Assembly: GCF_023716865.1 (NCBI RefSeq)
Contig: NZ_CP092417.1
Span: 970,001-1,034,000, forward strand
Length of the DNA stretch: 64,000 nt
Origin: Endozoicomonas sp. SCSIO W0465
Lineage (GTDB): Bacteria; Pseudomonadota; Gammaproteobacteria; Pseudomonadales; Endozoicomonadaceae
Direction of reading: 5' to 3'
In this document: positions 44,005 to 52,802 of the stretch, in pieces
Layout: every line of letters begins with the position of its first letter
Numbering within the stretch: the first letter of the stretch is position 1
Program-made: the position numbers and the translations under genes
Notes under the pieces: generated by a model
Seen by the model: only the letters and a program-made list of their open reading frames with translations
Told to the model about the DNA's origin: nothing
Databases searched by the model: none

Positions 44005-45612
44005 GTAACTATTCAGCACTGAGCAAAGGCATATTACAGTAATTCCGAACAGCTCTATGAAGTGATTGATATATGTCCATTCCCTGTTTTCTGGCAGACG
44101 ACAAATAGCTGCGAATCCGTGCAAACATAGAACCACCGTCTGCACTCCTGAAGCAGCCTGAGATTTTCTGCTTTAACTTGGCCATTCGAACATCCCGCTC
44201 ACTGCCATTGTTATCGAAGGGAATGGTAAAATCTGACATGAAGCGCAGTGTCTCAGCCTTGAACTCAGTGAGTCGTTTGAAGAGATTGTAAGCTTTAGTA
44301 TTCTTGACTTTCTTGCGCTTAAGCTCCTCTCGTTGCTTCTCCATATAGACGACTTCTTTCATTAGAGCCCGCTGAAGCAACCGGTCATAAATCTTCTCGA
44401 TTCGTTCACAGACAACACTTGGCATCTGTAGCATACCTATGGTCTTAAAGCCCTTGCAGTAATGCCAGGAAAGCCTCAGTAGCTTCATCAATCGCAACGC
44501 CAGTTGATTGCTGTCCCTATCAACAACACCCAAAAGCTCCCTCAGGTGATGGGCATTGCAAAGTACGTGAGTTGCCGCATATGCAAAATAGGATTTCCAA
44601 TGATCATGAACCAGAACGCCTGCAAATGTTAGCAGTATGCCCATCGTGTCCATGGCCTCACGACCTCGCTTTTCAGACAAGTAGTAGAGCGTCCATTGTT
44701 CATCCCGCATAACGTGTAGCCAGTGCAAAGAGCCCTCGGCCCGCATACCCGTTTCATCGGCTCCGGCAACAGACGATTCCCGCAAGGCGTCACGAATAAC
44801 CTCTTCAGTAGAAGCCAGATTTTCATAGGTTCTGGCCACAAAATTGGCGACAGTGCCTGCACTTACACTCATTTTATAGAGAGTATTAAAATACTCTGAC
44901 ACGCGCTTAAAAGGCAGGAAATGGTATTGGTTAAGATAGACGGCCATAGCCTGTGTGGCTGAGCCATATTGTGCGGCAGCGGTAACACCTTCCGGGAATT
45001 CAGCCTGATTCCGACAACCACAAGTGCAGATTTTTACTTCAGCTCTATGGGCCGTTACTTCAAATTCACCCGGTCTCCCTGGTTCAAACACCTGTCGTTC
45101 AATATATTTGACCGGCTCACTATCAAGAAGAGACGCCTGACATTTATTGCATTCTTTAACCGGAAGGTACTCAATATAGTCAGGGATATCGACCTGTTTA
45201 AGACAAGTGCCCTGATGCCCTTTCTTTCCACCGGCTTTATTACCAGAAGACTGTCTCAGACTTTTAGGATTGGGTTTTTCATCCGATGGATCGGTACCTT
45301 TATCTGCGGAAAGGTCGTCAGAATGATCTGGAGAATTACTGTTTTTACAAGGTTTTTGATAACCATCAGACGATGGCGGCTTGCTGCTGTTTTGACTGTT
45401 CTTGCCAACCTTTTCTTCCAATTCTCGACATCGCTCTTCCAGACAGGCAACTCTCATCCGCAGCTCTGCATTCTCTTTCAAGAGAATCTCAGCCGACATA
45501 GTTGCGGGTAGTTCTGGAATCATGCTGGCGAATATTGTGGAAAAATGGTGCTTAAGAGGATGGTATAAAAATCAGAAAATTCCAGATTTATGTGGGGGTG
45601 CTGAACAGTTAC
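44005..45612 (-). mobile_element. IS66-family element, copy 2 (1608 bp)
   Basis: It has the same ends as copy 1, in reverse orientation. A perfect 8-bp duplication CCTGATTA lies at 43997-44004 and 45613-45620. It is inserted in the left non-coding end of the IS1182-like element, upstream of its transposase. Confidence 0.95.
44009..45523 (-). CDS. IS66-family transposase (copy 2)
   Basis: This 504-residue transposase has the same translation as copy 3 and differs from copy 1 only by Thr224. The stop codon lies within the terminal inverted repeat. The DDE residues are intact, so it is presumably active. Confidence 0.95.
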   Translation of the reverse strand: MIPELPATMSAEILLKENAELRMRVACLEERCRELEEKVGKNSQNSSKPPSSDGYQKPCKNSNSPDHSDDLSADKGTDPSDEKPNPKSLRQSSGNKAGGKKGHQGTCLKQVDIPDYIEYLPVKECNKCQASLLDSEPVKYIERQVFEPGRPGEFEVTAHRAEVKICTCGCRNQAEFPEGVTAAAQYGSATQAMAVYLNQYHFLPFKRVSEYFNTLYKMSVSAGTVANFVARTYENLASTEEVIRDALRESSVAGADETGMRAEGSLHWLHVMRDEQWTLYYLSEKRGREAMDTMGILLTFAGVLVHDHWKSYFAYAATHVLCNAHHLRELLGVVDRDSNQLALRLMKLLRLSWHYCKGFKTIGMLQMPSVVCERIEKIYDRLLQRALMKEVVYMEKQREELKRKKVKNTKAYNLFKRLTEFKAETLRFMSDFTIPFDNNGSERDVRMAKLKQKISGCFRSADGGSMFARIRSYLSSARKQGMDIYQSLHRAVRNYCNMPLLSAE

Positions 45613-45665
45613 CCTGATTAAGTATAATCAGGCATCTTCTGCCCACTTTGTTGTTGCCGAAACGG

Positions 45666-47100
45666 ATGTCATCAATCAAATTCAAAGATAACCCTGCTGA
45701 TTTTGACCAGCACCTGATGTTCCCATCGAACATCTTCGACCTGCTGCCACCAGATCATGATTGCTTCGTTTTTGAAGATATCTTCAAGCATATCGACACC
45801 TCTGAAGTGGAAAAGCAGTATCACCATCTTGGCCAGAATGCCTACCACCCACGACTGATTATATCGATCCTGATCTATGCCTATAGCCATGGTGTGTTCA
45901 GCTCCAGGGAGATTGAACGGCGCTGCAATCAGGACTTGGCTTTCATGTATATCGCCAAACAGCACTGCCCAAATTTCCGGGTGCTCAGTGACTTTCGTAA
46001 AAACCAGGCCACCTTTTTTAAAAGCAGTTTCAAACAGAGCGTGCTGCTCGCCCGGGAACTACAGATGGCCTCGCTGGGCCACATCGCTCTTGATGGTTCC
46101 AAATTCAAAGCCGACTCATCAAAGCATAAGGCCATGAGCTACGCACGACTTAAGGCCAAAGAAGCTGAATTAATGGCTGAAGTTGAGGCCCTGATTAAAA
46201 AAGCCGAAACCAGTGACAGTGAAGAGGACGATGCTTATCAGCAGGAGACTGGCTACAGCATTCCTGAAGACTTGCAATTCAAGCAGGAACGGTTAGAGAA
46301 AATCCAGGAGGCCAAAAAAGCGCTTGAAGAACGGGAACAGGCCCTGAATCCCGATAAGCCGATAGACGACAAAAAGCAAATCAGCTTTGCTGATCATGAT
46401 GCCAGGATCATGGGTAAAAAAGGCAGTGGCTATCAGTACAGTTATAACGCCCAGATCAGCGTCGACAGCGATAATGGTATCATTGTTGGCCAGCACATCA
46501 GCCAGCATGCCAATGACAAGCAGGAAGTAAAGCCTGCACTTGAAGCCATTGCAGAAGCAACAGATAACGCGTCCATTGGCAAAATGAGTGAGGATAATGG
46601 CTATTACTCAGGGCCCAACCTGCAAGCGTTTGATGATGCGAACATTGACGCTTACATGGCTACGGATCGACAGGAGAAGCCTGCAACAGAGGGACTGGAA
46701 GACTCTGACAGAAAGTTTGTCAAAGCGGATTTTATTTACCATGAAGCAGACGACAGCTTTACCTGCCCTGCCGGTGAGAAGCTGATTTATAACACGGCTA
46801 GCAAAGCAAAACACAAAAGCTACCGCGTCAGTAAAGATATCTGCCGGGATTGCCCGTTACGTAAAAGGTGCAGTGGTGACAACAAAGACCCGGGGAAAGT
46901 GATTCGCACAGACCGCCACGAAGCCATACGCCAGGCGATGAACCGCAAAATGGAAACCAAAGAGGCCAAAGCGGTTTATGAGCGTCGCAAGGTGATTGCG
47001 GAACCGCCTTTTGGCCAAATCAAGAACTCAGGATTCAGAGGGTTCAGTGTCCGGGGTAAGGAAAAAGTGGCTGGAGAATTTTCACTGGTCTGCAGTGCTT
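45666..47100 (+). pseudogene. IS1182-family transposase, main part, 3' end split
   Basis: The product starts MSSIKFKDNPADFDQHLMFP; the ATG at 45666 is preferred over the TTG at 45648. The N-terminal DUF772-type region (YHPRLIISILIYAYSHGVFS) and the DDE residues in IALDGSKFKAD, SEDNGYYSG and AEPPFGQIKNSGFRGF are present. After GEFSLVCSA the frame enters the next element and stops after three more codons. The last 21 codons lie at 48636-48697. The catalytic core is complete, so partial function is conceivable. Confidence 0.88.
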
Positions 47101-48627
47101 CTCGACTTTAGAGTCTGTATAAAACGATAATTCGGTCAGCTTTTTATAGTGAAGCAAGCCGAAATCAGTGAACTGTTTTTCCAAGTTCGTTATTACTTCC
47201 GTTTTTTGCCTAAAAGCCTTTAGTTATGCTGCTTCTGAATTATCCGGTATTAACTGGTCGATCAGATCGCGAAAATTGAACTCATATTTTTGCTTATATC
47301 TGTTCCAGCCCTTGCGAATAGAGAACCTCGGAATAATTCCTGAAAGAGCAATTTTCATCATGCCTGCAGTGGTTGTATCCGGGCTTCTCCAGGGTATCCG
47401 AGAAATATTCAGACATGCCTGATTTTTACAAACGGTTAATAACTGCAATAATGCATAGCCTGCCATTTTCAAATGCATCCATCGAAGCAGTGTTCGCAAT
47501 TTCTGCTGCCATAAATGGCAACAGCCAAAAGCATGTTTGAGTTGGTGAAACATTGGCTCTACCGGCCATCTCCGGGAATAGGCACGAAGCACCTCCAGTC
47601 CCTCAAGTTCCGGATTGGTCGAGATGAATATTCTGCTTTCGGTCAGACCTTTGTCATTTTCAAAGCGACTCCAGACGACGCGTACTTCACGACCTTTAAG
47701 GAATCTGGCGCGACAGATCAGGGTACGATAACGTATTTTGCGAAATTTGCCGTACATCCATACTGTTGCTTTTTCTTCCGGCAGTTTCTTAACCTGTTCT
47801 GTCGTCATCTTGATGCCGTACTTTTTTGGGCGCCCTCGCTTCTTTACGGTGGGTGCTGGCGGCAAAGCATAGAGGGCCCGATTTGAAGGTATCTGACCAA
47901 CAACTTCTATGTTCATTTCCAGAGCTGGCTTTATCAGTGTCCAGTTCATATACCAGCAATCGGTTAGCAGGCGTAGCACTCGATCCTTCACTTCATTGCG
48001 TACCACCCTGAGCATGGCCACGGCAATTTTCAGTTTGCTGGTGTTACCTGAAGCTGGTGTCGGAAATGAGATCACCGGTATGGCGGTAAATACTTCATCT
48101 GCAGCCCGCTCAAATATGATGGCCAGGGAAACCCAACACTGCCCCCAGATGTACGTCGGCCGATTGCGTTTCTTGCTGTGTTGATGATGTGTACGACAAG
48201 CAGGGGCTTTGTCGGAAAACCGTTCGATTACCCAGTCATCAAGCCCCAGGACCACAGGTTGATTCTCAGGAGCTTTGGAGCAGACCAGACGGATCAAGTG
48301 GCGTGCCAAGTTCTTCCATTGCCACTTGCCCTGAGATAGCCAGTGGTGGTAGCTGCTCCACACACAATGAAAATCAATTGTTAACAACGCCTGTGTAACA
48401 AAGCCGTCGGCTGAAAGCATGCAACCGAACAGCAGTTCGCAGAACGTTGGTACTGCAGTTGATGATAGCGCTCCAGCAAGAAAGGTTGTATATGAAGCGA
48501 GCTCCCTGAGGATTACTTGATGATCTGAAGTGAGCATGGCAACCATCTCGAATTTCGTCATTGGGGATGGTTGCTTTTAGCAGATTATGCGCCGGAACTA
48601 TTGTGCTCTTAAAACTCTAAAGTCGAG
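47101..48627 (-). mobile_element. Nested DDE insertion sequence (1527 bp, IS701/IS4-like)
   Basis: The ends are CTCGACTTTAGAGT and its exact complement CTCTAAAGTCGAG. A perfect 8-bp duplication CAGTGCTT lies at 47093-47100 and 48628-48635. It is inserted near the end of the IS1182 transposase gene. Confidence 0.92.
47224..48561 (-). CDS. DDE transposase, IS701/IS4-like
   Basis: This 445-residue protein has three catalytic blocks: Asp in VVLGLDDWVIERFSDK, Asp in RLLTDCWYMNW and Glu in YSRRWPVEPMFHQLKHAFG. The phrase HHQHSKKRNRPTYIWGQCW follows the first Asp. The family is not certain; IS701-like is the best guess from the motif spacing. The gene looks intact, and its terminal repeats and target duplication are clean, so the insertion is recent. 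Confidence 0.85.
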   Translation of the reverse strand: MTKFEMVAMLTSDHQVILRELASYTTFLAGALSSTAVPTFCELLFGCMLSADGFVTQALLTIDFHCVWSSYHHWLSQGKWQWKNLARHLIRLVCSKAPENQPVVLGLDDWVIERFSDKAPACRTHHQHSKKRNRPTYIWGQCWVSLAIIFERAADEVFTAIPVISFPTPASGNTSKLKIAVAMLRVVRNEVKDRVLRLLTDCWYMNWTLIKPALEMNIEVVGQIPSNRALYALPPAPTVKKRGRPKKYGIKMTTEQVKKLPEEKATVWMYGKFRKIRYRTLICRARFLKGREVRVVWSRFENDKGLTESRIFISTNPELEGLEVLRAYSRRWPVEPMFHQLKHAFGCCHLWQQKLRTLLRWMHLKMAGYALLQLLTVCKNQACLNISRIPWRSPDTTTAGMMKIALSGIIPRFSIRKGWNRYKQKYEFNFRDLIDQLIPDNSEAA

Positions 48628-48635
48628 CAGTGCTT

Positions 48636-48697
48636 ATAATTTCAAAAAAATTGTCAAATCGGTTTCAACGGGATCAATCCGTCTTGAAGAAGCATAA
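48636..48697 (+). pseudogene. IS1182-family transposase, last 21 codons
   Basis: Joined through one CAGTGCTT copy, the frame continues from LVCSA to YNFKKIVKSVSTGSIRLEEA and a TAA at 48695-48697, giving a 498-residue restored transposase. The rest of this segment up to 48822 is the non-coding right end of the element. Confidence 0.85.
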
Positions 48698-48822
48698 AGG
48701 CAAGCAAAAGGGTAAAAAACGCAATTTTTACCCCAAAACAGGCTAAATTTAGGTCAATATTTGATCAGCCAAGAAAATGCTGAAGCTTTCGTTTTTTCAA
48801 TAGCTAGTTCTCGGACAGCCTC

Positions 48823-48895
48823 CTAGTGGACTAACGATCCCCATTACCAGCATCAACGGCTCCAGTGCTTTACCGATCCGTTGAAATAATGCCAT
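48823..48895 (-). pseudogene. PQ-loop/SemiSWEET-like transporter, 5' part
   Basis: The ATG at 48893-48895 has AGGA upstream and codes MALFQRIGKALEPLMLVMGI then VSPLA, up to the CTAG target site. With the part at 43754-43978 it gives a 97-residue protein with the motif SPLATLPQLYK. SemiSWEETs are about this size and move sugars as dimers. The gene is interrupted by 4.8 kb. The transported substrate is unknown. Confidence 0.85.
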
Positions 48896-49148
48896 CGTTG
48901 TATATCCTGCGCTGCCTGACCACGACAGAAAATAATTATAGACCCATTAATACCCTGAAGGAATTCTCGGGACAACCGGTCAGAGCCACAGGGAGAGGCA
49001 GGAAGAGGCAATGAGGGTATAGCTGTAATTACCATTGATTTGAGAATCAATATTGTGGATTCTGTCGCCTTTATAACTTTTAGATGCTGTCTATTCTCAG
49101 ACGGCCTTTATATAGGTTGGTAAAACCTGTCCGGGGGAAGTTCGTTCT

Positions 49149-50177
49149 ATGTTGCTCCAAAGGAGCCTTTGCCGTTTTTCCAGGTTGCTGGGGATATTTT
49201 GTCTGTTTTCCATCAGTACAGCGTGGGCCGATACTGTCTGGATGAACAATGGCGATGTGTTGTCCGGTGATATTGTTAAACTGGACTCTGGCAAGTTGAG
49301 TTTGCAGACCAGGTATGCAGGTACTATAGAGCTGGACTGGCGCTATGTAACAGCGCTCGATTCAGAGAAAACATTCTGGGTCAGTCTGATTGGTGAAGAT
49401 GAGGCCCGGTTACGACGTTTTGAAGGCCGGGAAGCCGGTGTTACGGTGATTGACGACAGTGGTCGAAAGCGTTCATTCTCTGCAGTCTGGCCCGTAGCCG
49501 CTATCCATATAGAGAAGCCGGTGATCGCTGATACTACGGAGCTGGGAGGCAGTCTGGTGGCCACGCTGGACAGTAAGTCTGGCAATGACGATGAGCTGTT
49601 GATTGGGGTGCAGGGCAAGCTCAATATTGATGACCAGTGGAATAAAAATGCTTTTTACTGGGATATTGAAGCGGAAGATGATGACGGCGTTAAAAGCTCT
49701 GAGTGGGTGGTTGGTTATTCATACAGCCGTTATCTGGATGAACACTGGTTTGTGCAGGGCGCTGCGGAGCAGGAGTATGATTCTGAGGAGGATCTGAAAA
49801 GCCGGACATCGCTGGGGGGAACGCTGGGTTATCGTTTTTGGGAGACTGCAGAAAAAGCCTTGAAAACCAGTGGGGGTATCAGTCAGCTCTGGGAGGATTA
49901 TAAGACCAACGACTCCCAGCGGGATTATGCGCTGACCTGGGTCTTTAATTTCCGTCAACAGATTATTAATGACTGGGAATATTTTGCCAACAGCAGAACA
50001 TTCTTTCGTTTGAATCAGTCAACGACACTGGTCAATGTTAATCAGGGAATAAAAGTCGGGCTAACGGACCATATTAGTTCAAATCTGACGCATACTGTTG
50101 ATTACGACAGTGACCCGGTTGATAAGACTCGTAAGGTAGACAGCCGCATCAAAATGGGCATTGGTTACCATTGGTAA
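49149..50177 (+). CDS. DUF481 family outer-membrane protein
   Basis: This 342-residue protein has a signal peptide (LLGIFCLFSISTAWA, cut near residue 27). An SH3-like N-terminal part (TVWMNNGDVLSGDIVKLDSG) precedes the DUF481 (YdiY-like) beta-strand region. Alternating aromatic strands (WVVGYSYSRYLDEHWFVQG, LGYRFWE, DYALTWVFNFRQ) fit a small outer-membrane barrel, and the terminal KMGIGYHW ends in an aromatic residue as barrels do. An SD GGGGGAAG lies upstream. Its function is not established. It lies just beyond the IS1182 nest and is intact. Confidence 0.88.
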   Translation: MLLQRSLCRFSRLLGIFCLFSISTAWADTVWMNNGDVLSGDIVKLDSGKLSLQTRYAGTIELDWRYVTALDSEKTFWVSLIGEDEARLRRFEGREAGVTVIDDSGRKRSFSAVWPVAAIHIEKPVIADTTELGGSLVATLDSKSGNDDELLIGVQGKLNIDDQWNKNAFYWDIEAEDDDGVKSSEWVVGYSYSRYLDEHWFVQGAAEQEYDSEEDLKSRTSLGGTLGYRFWETAEKALKTSGGISQLWEDYKTNDSQRDYALTWVFNFRQQIINDWEYFANSRTFFRLNQSTTLVNVNQGIKVGLTDHISSNLTHTVDYDSDPVDKTRKVDSRIKMGIGYHW

Positions 50178-50566
50178 GGATCAGAGCGCTTCAGATTGGT
50201 GCATACAGGTAAGCGTCCCCTTGTAGGCAAAAAAAACCGGGTTTTCACCAGATGCCGCCGGAATGGGTATTGCCCTGAGGACGGGCAAGCAGCTCTTTGT
50301 TGGGTAATCTGTTGTGCAGGTGCCCCGGCTTGATTTTCATTCTCGCGGTGTTCCTGTAAAGCACGCATGGTGGATTCCAGCCAGTTGGCTGCACGATAGA
50401 GCAGCGAGTGTCGGGTTAAATTTTCCGGGTTTTGATGTTCAAGGGGAAAAATCAGGGTTTTTCTGACTTTCATTGTTATAAGGTACTTTTTCAGAATCAC
50501 TTCTGTTAATAGCGGCAGCAGGACATTTTGATTGATGAAAGATGCCGGTTTTTTTGTCCTCTCCAT
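50165..50566 (-). CDS. Uncertain ORF (133 aa)
   Basis: The frame overlaps the end of the DUF481 gene by 13 bp, has no good SD for either Met (50566 or 50473), and matches no family known to me. The C-terminal half is Arg/Gln/Pro-rich. It may be a chance frame or a small hypothetical protein. Otherwise 50178-50656 holds no clear gene. Confidence 0.25.
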   Translation of the reverse strand: MERTKKPASFINQNVLLPLLTEVILKKYLITMKVRKTLIFPLEHQNPENLTRHSLLYRAANWLESTMRALQEHRENENQAGAPAQQITQQRAACPSSGQYPFRRHLVKTRFFLPTRGRLPVCTNLKRSDPYQW

Positions 50567-50656
50567 TGACGCTGGTGTCTGGTTTTAAAGTAAAGAGGTG
50601 CTGCTTATAGAGTAAGCAGACACTTCAAAACCCCGGATATGGTTCTACCAGGCCTT

Positions 50657-50947
50657 TTACAGGGCAGAGGCAGAGATGCTATCAGCCACTTCTTCACAGA
50701 GGTGTGTCATTTCAGCGTAGGCTTTTTTATCTCGTTGTGATGTTGGGCACGGTTGGTTTGCGTGTGAACAGAAAACACAGCAATCGCCTTGTTGTGGGGT
50801 AATCAGTTTCTGGCAGTTTTTGCATTCGTAAAGATAAACACAGGCATCCTGGGGCATGGTTTCAATGGCATGGTGCATACAGTCCGGGCAGGTGATGATG
50901 GACGTCGATGCAAGGGGCTTCGCGCTTGTATAATTTTTAGTGGACAT
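50657..50947 (-). CDS. GDCC-motif zinc-binding small protein
   Basis: The 96-residue product starts MSTKNYTSAKPLASTSIITC with the SD AGGAG; the frame extends to 51001 without an SD. Three Cys pairs are present (CPDCMHHA, CKNCQ and GDCCVFCSHANQPCP), a pattern of small proteins known for the GDCCxxCS motif. They probably bind zinc or other metal. The function is unknown. The IS66 copy 3 lies about 100 bp upstream of its start and may have taken its promoter. Confidence 0.75.
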   Translation of the reverse strand: MSTKNYTSAKPLASTSIITCPDCMHHAIETMPQDACVYLYECKNCQKLITPQQGDCCVFCSHANQPCPTSQRDKKAYAEMTHLCEEVADSISASAL

Positions 50948-51044
50948 ATTTTTTCTCCTGGCACTTCCTGTGCCGTTCTTTGCATTTTTCGCTTTTGGCA
51001 TTGGATTGAGTTATCGGCCTCCCTTAGAAACGCACAATGTTTTT

Positions 51045-52652
51045 GTAACTATTCAGCACTGAGCAAAGGCATATTACAGTAATTCCGAACAGCTCTATGA
51101 AGTGATTGATATATGTCCATTCCCTGTTTTCTGGCAGACGACAAATAGCTGCGAATCCGTGCAAACATAGAACCACCGTCTGCACTCCTGAAGCAGCCTG
51201 AGATTTTCTGCTTTAACTTGGCCATTCGAACATCCCGCTCACTGCCATTGTTATCGAAGGGAATGGTAAAATCTGACATGAAGCGCAGTGTCTCAGCCTT
51301 GAACTCAGTGAGTCGTTTGAAGAGATTGTAAGCTTTAGTATTCTTGACTTTCTTGCGCTTAAGCTCCTCTCGTTGCTTCTCCATATAGACGACTTCTTTC
51401 ATTAGAGCCCGCTGAAGCAACCGGTCATAAATCTTCTCGATTCGTTCACAGACAACACTTGGCATCTGTAGCATACCTATGGTCTTAAAGCCCTTGCAGT
51501 AATGCCAGGAAAGCCTCAGTAGCTTCATCAATCGCAACGCCAGTTGATTGCTGTCCCTATCAACAACACCCAAAAGCTCCCTCAGGTGATGGGCATTGCA
51601 AAGTACGTGAGTTGCCGCATATGCAAAATAGGATTTCCAATGATCATGAACCAGAACGCCTGCAAATGTTAGCAGTATGCCCATCGTGTCCATGGCCTCA
51701 CGACCTCGCTTTTCAGACAAGTAGTAGAGCGTCCATTGTTCATCCCGCATAACGTGTAGCCAGTGCAAAGAGCCCTCGGCCCGCATACCCGTTTCATCGG
51801 CTCCGGCAACAGACGATTCCCGCAAGGCGTCACGAATAACCTCTTCAGTAGAAGCCAGATTTTCATAGGTTCTGGCCACAAAATTGGCGACAGTGCCTGC
51901 ACTTACACTCATTTTATAGAGAGTATTAAAATACTCTGACACGCGCTTAAAAGGCAGGAAATGGTATTGGTTAAGATAGACGGCCATAGCCTGTGTGGCT
52001 GAGCCATATTGTGCGGCAGCGGTAACACCTTCCGGGAATTCAGCCTGATTCCGACAACCACAAGTGCAGATTTTTACTTCAGCTCTATGGGCCGTTACTT
52101 CAAATTCACCCGGTCTCCCTGGTTCAAACACCTGTCGTTCAATATATTTGACCGGCTCACTATCAAGAAGAGACGCCTGACATTTATTGCATTCTTTAAC
52201 CGGAAGGTACTCAATATAGTCAGGGATATCGACCTGTTTAAGACAAGTGCCCTGATGCCCTTTCTTTCCACCGGCTTTATTACCAGAAGACTGTCTCAGA
52301 CTTTTAGGATTGGGTTTTTCATCCGATGGATCGGTACCTTTATCTGCGGAAAGGTCGTCAGAATGATCTGGAGAATTACTGTTTTTACAAGGTTTTTGAT
52401 AACCATCAGACGATGGCGGCTTGCTGCTGTTTTGACTGTTCTTGCCAACCTTTTCTTCCAATTCTCGACATCGCTCTTCCAGACAGGCAACTCTCATCCG
52501 CAGCTCTGCATTCTCTTTCAAGAGAATCTCAGCCGACATAGTTGCGGGTAGTTCTGGAATCATGCTGGCGAATATTGTGGAAAAATGGTGCTTAAGAGGA
52601 TGGTATAAAAATCAGAAAATTCCAGATTTATGTGGGGGTGCTGAACAGTTAC
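51045..52652 (-). mobile_element. IS66-family element, copy 3 (1608 bp)
   Basis: The ends match those of copy 2. A perfect 8-bp duplication ATGTTTTT lies at 51037-51044 and 52653-52660. It lies between the GDCC gene and pta in a non-coding site. Confidence 0.95.
51049..52563 (-). CDS. IS66-family transposase (copy 3)
   Basis: The 504-residue translation is the same as copy 2, with Thr224 and all three DDE residues present. It lies in the same orientation as copy 2, 5.4 kb away, so recombination between them would delete the IS1182 remnant, the DUF481 gene and the GDCC gene. Confidence 0.95.
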   Translation of the reverse strand: MIPELPATMSAEILLKENAELRMRVACLEERCRELEEKVGKNSQNSSKPPSSDGYQKPCKNSNSPDHSDDLSADKGTDPSDEKPNPKSLRQSSGNKAGGKKGHQGTCLKQVDIPDYIEYLPVKECNKCQASLLDSEPVKYIERQVFEPGRPGEFEVTAHRAEVKICTCGCRNQAEFPEGVTAAAQYGSATQAMAVYLNQYHFLPFKRVSEYFNTLYKMSVSAGTVANFVARTYENLASTEEVIRDALRESSVAGADETGMRAEGSLHWLHVMRDEQWTLYYLSEKRGREAMDTMGILLTFAGVLVHDHWKSYFAYAATHVLCNAHHLRELLGVVDRDSNQLALRLMKLLRLSWHYCKGFKTIGMLQMPSVVCERIEKIYDRLLQRALMKEVVYMEKQREELKRKKVKNTKAYNLFKRLTEFKAETLRFMSDFTIPFDNNGSERDVRMAKLKQKISGCFRSADGGSMFARIRSYLSSARKQGMDIYQSLHRAVRNYCNMPLLSAE

Positions 52653-52771
52653 ATGTTTTTTTATAATGCAGGTAATGAGCCAGCTTTGTAAACCGAGAGT
52701 GAAAACCAAGAGTGTAAAGCGGGAACGTAAACAGAAATAACAAAATAATATGACAACTGACTTACAATAAT

Positions 52772-52799
52772 AAAAACCGGGCAGAACGCCCGGTTTTTA
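52772..52799. terminator. Bidirectional terminator after pta
   Basis: AAAAACCGGGC and GCCCGGTTTTT with a 5-nt loop (AGAAC) form a strong terminator with A and T runs on both sides. It ends the leftward ackA-pta transcripts. Confidence 0.9.
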
Positions 52800-52802
52800 T
52801 AT

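Larger units (their letters stand above)
43979..48822 (+). mobile_element. IS1182-family element carrying two nested insertions
   Basis: The ends are GAGGCTGTCCGAGAA (43979-) and its complement TTCTCGGACAGCCTC (-48822), flanked by CTAG on both sides. Removing the IS66 copy (1608 bp plus its 8-bp repeat) and the element at 47101-48627 (1527 bp plus 8 bp) leaves 1693 bp, a normal IS1182 size. It splits the PQ-loop gene. Confidence 0.88.

Noticed and set aside
44005..52652. Composite transposon bounded by IS66 copies 2 and 3
   Set aside because: Each copy has its own different perfect 8-bp target duplication, which indicates independent insertions.
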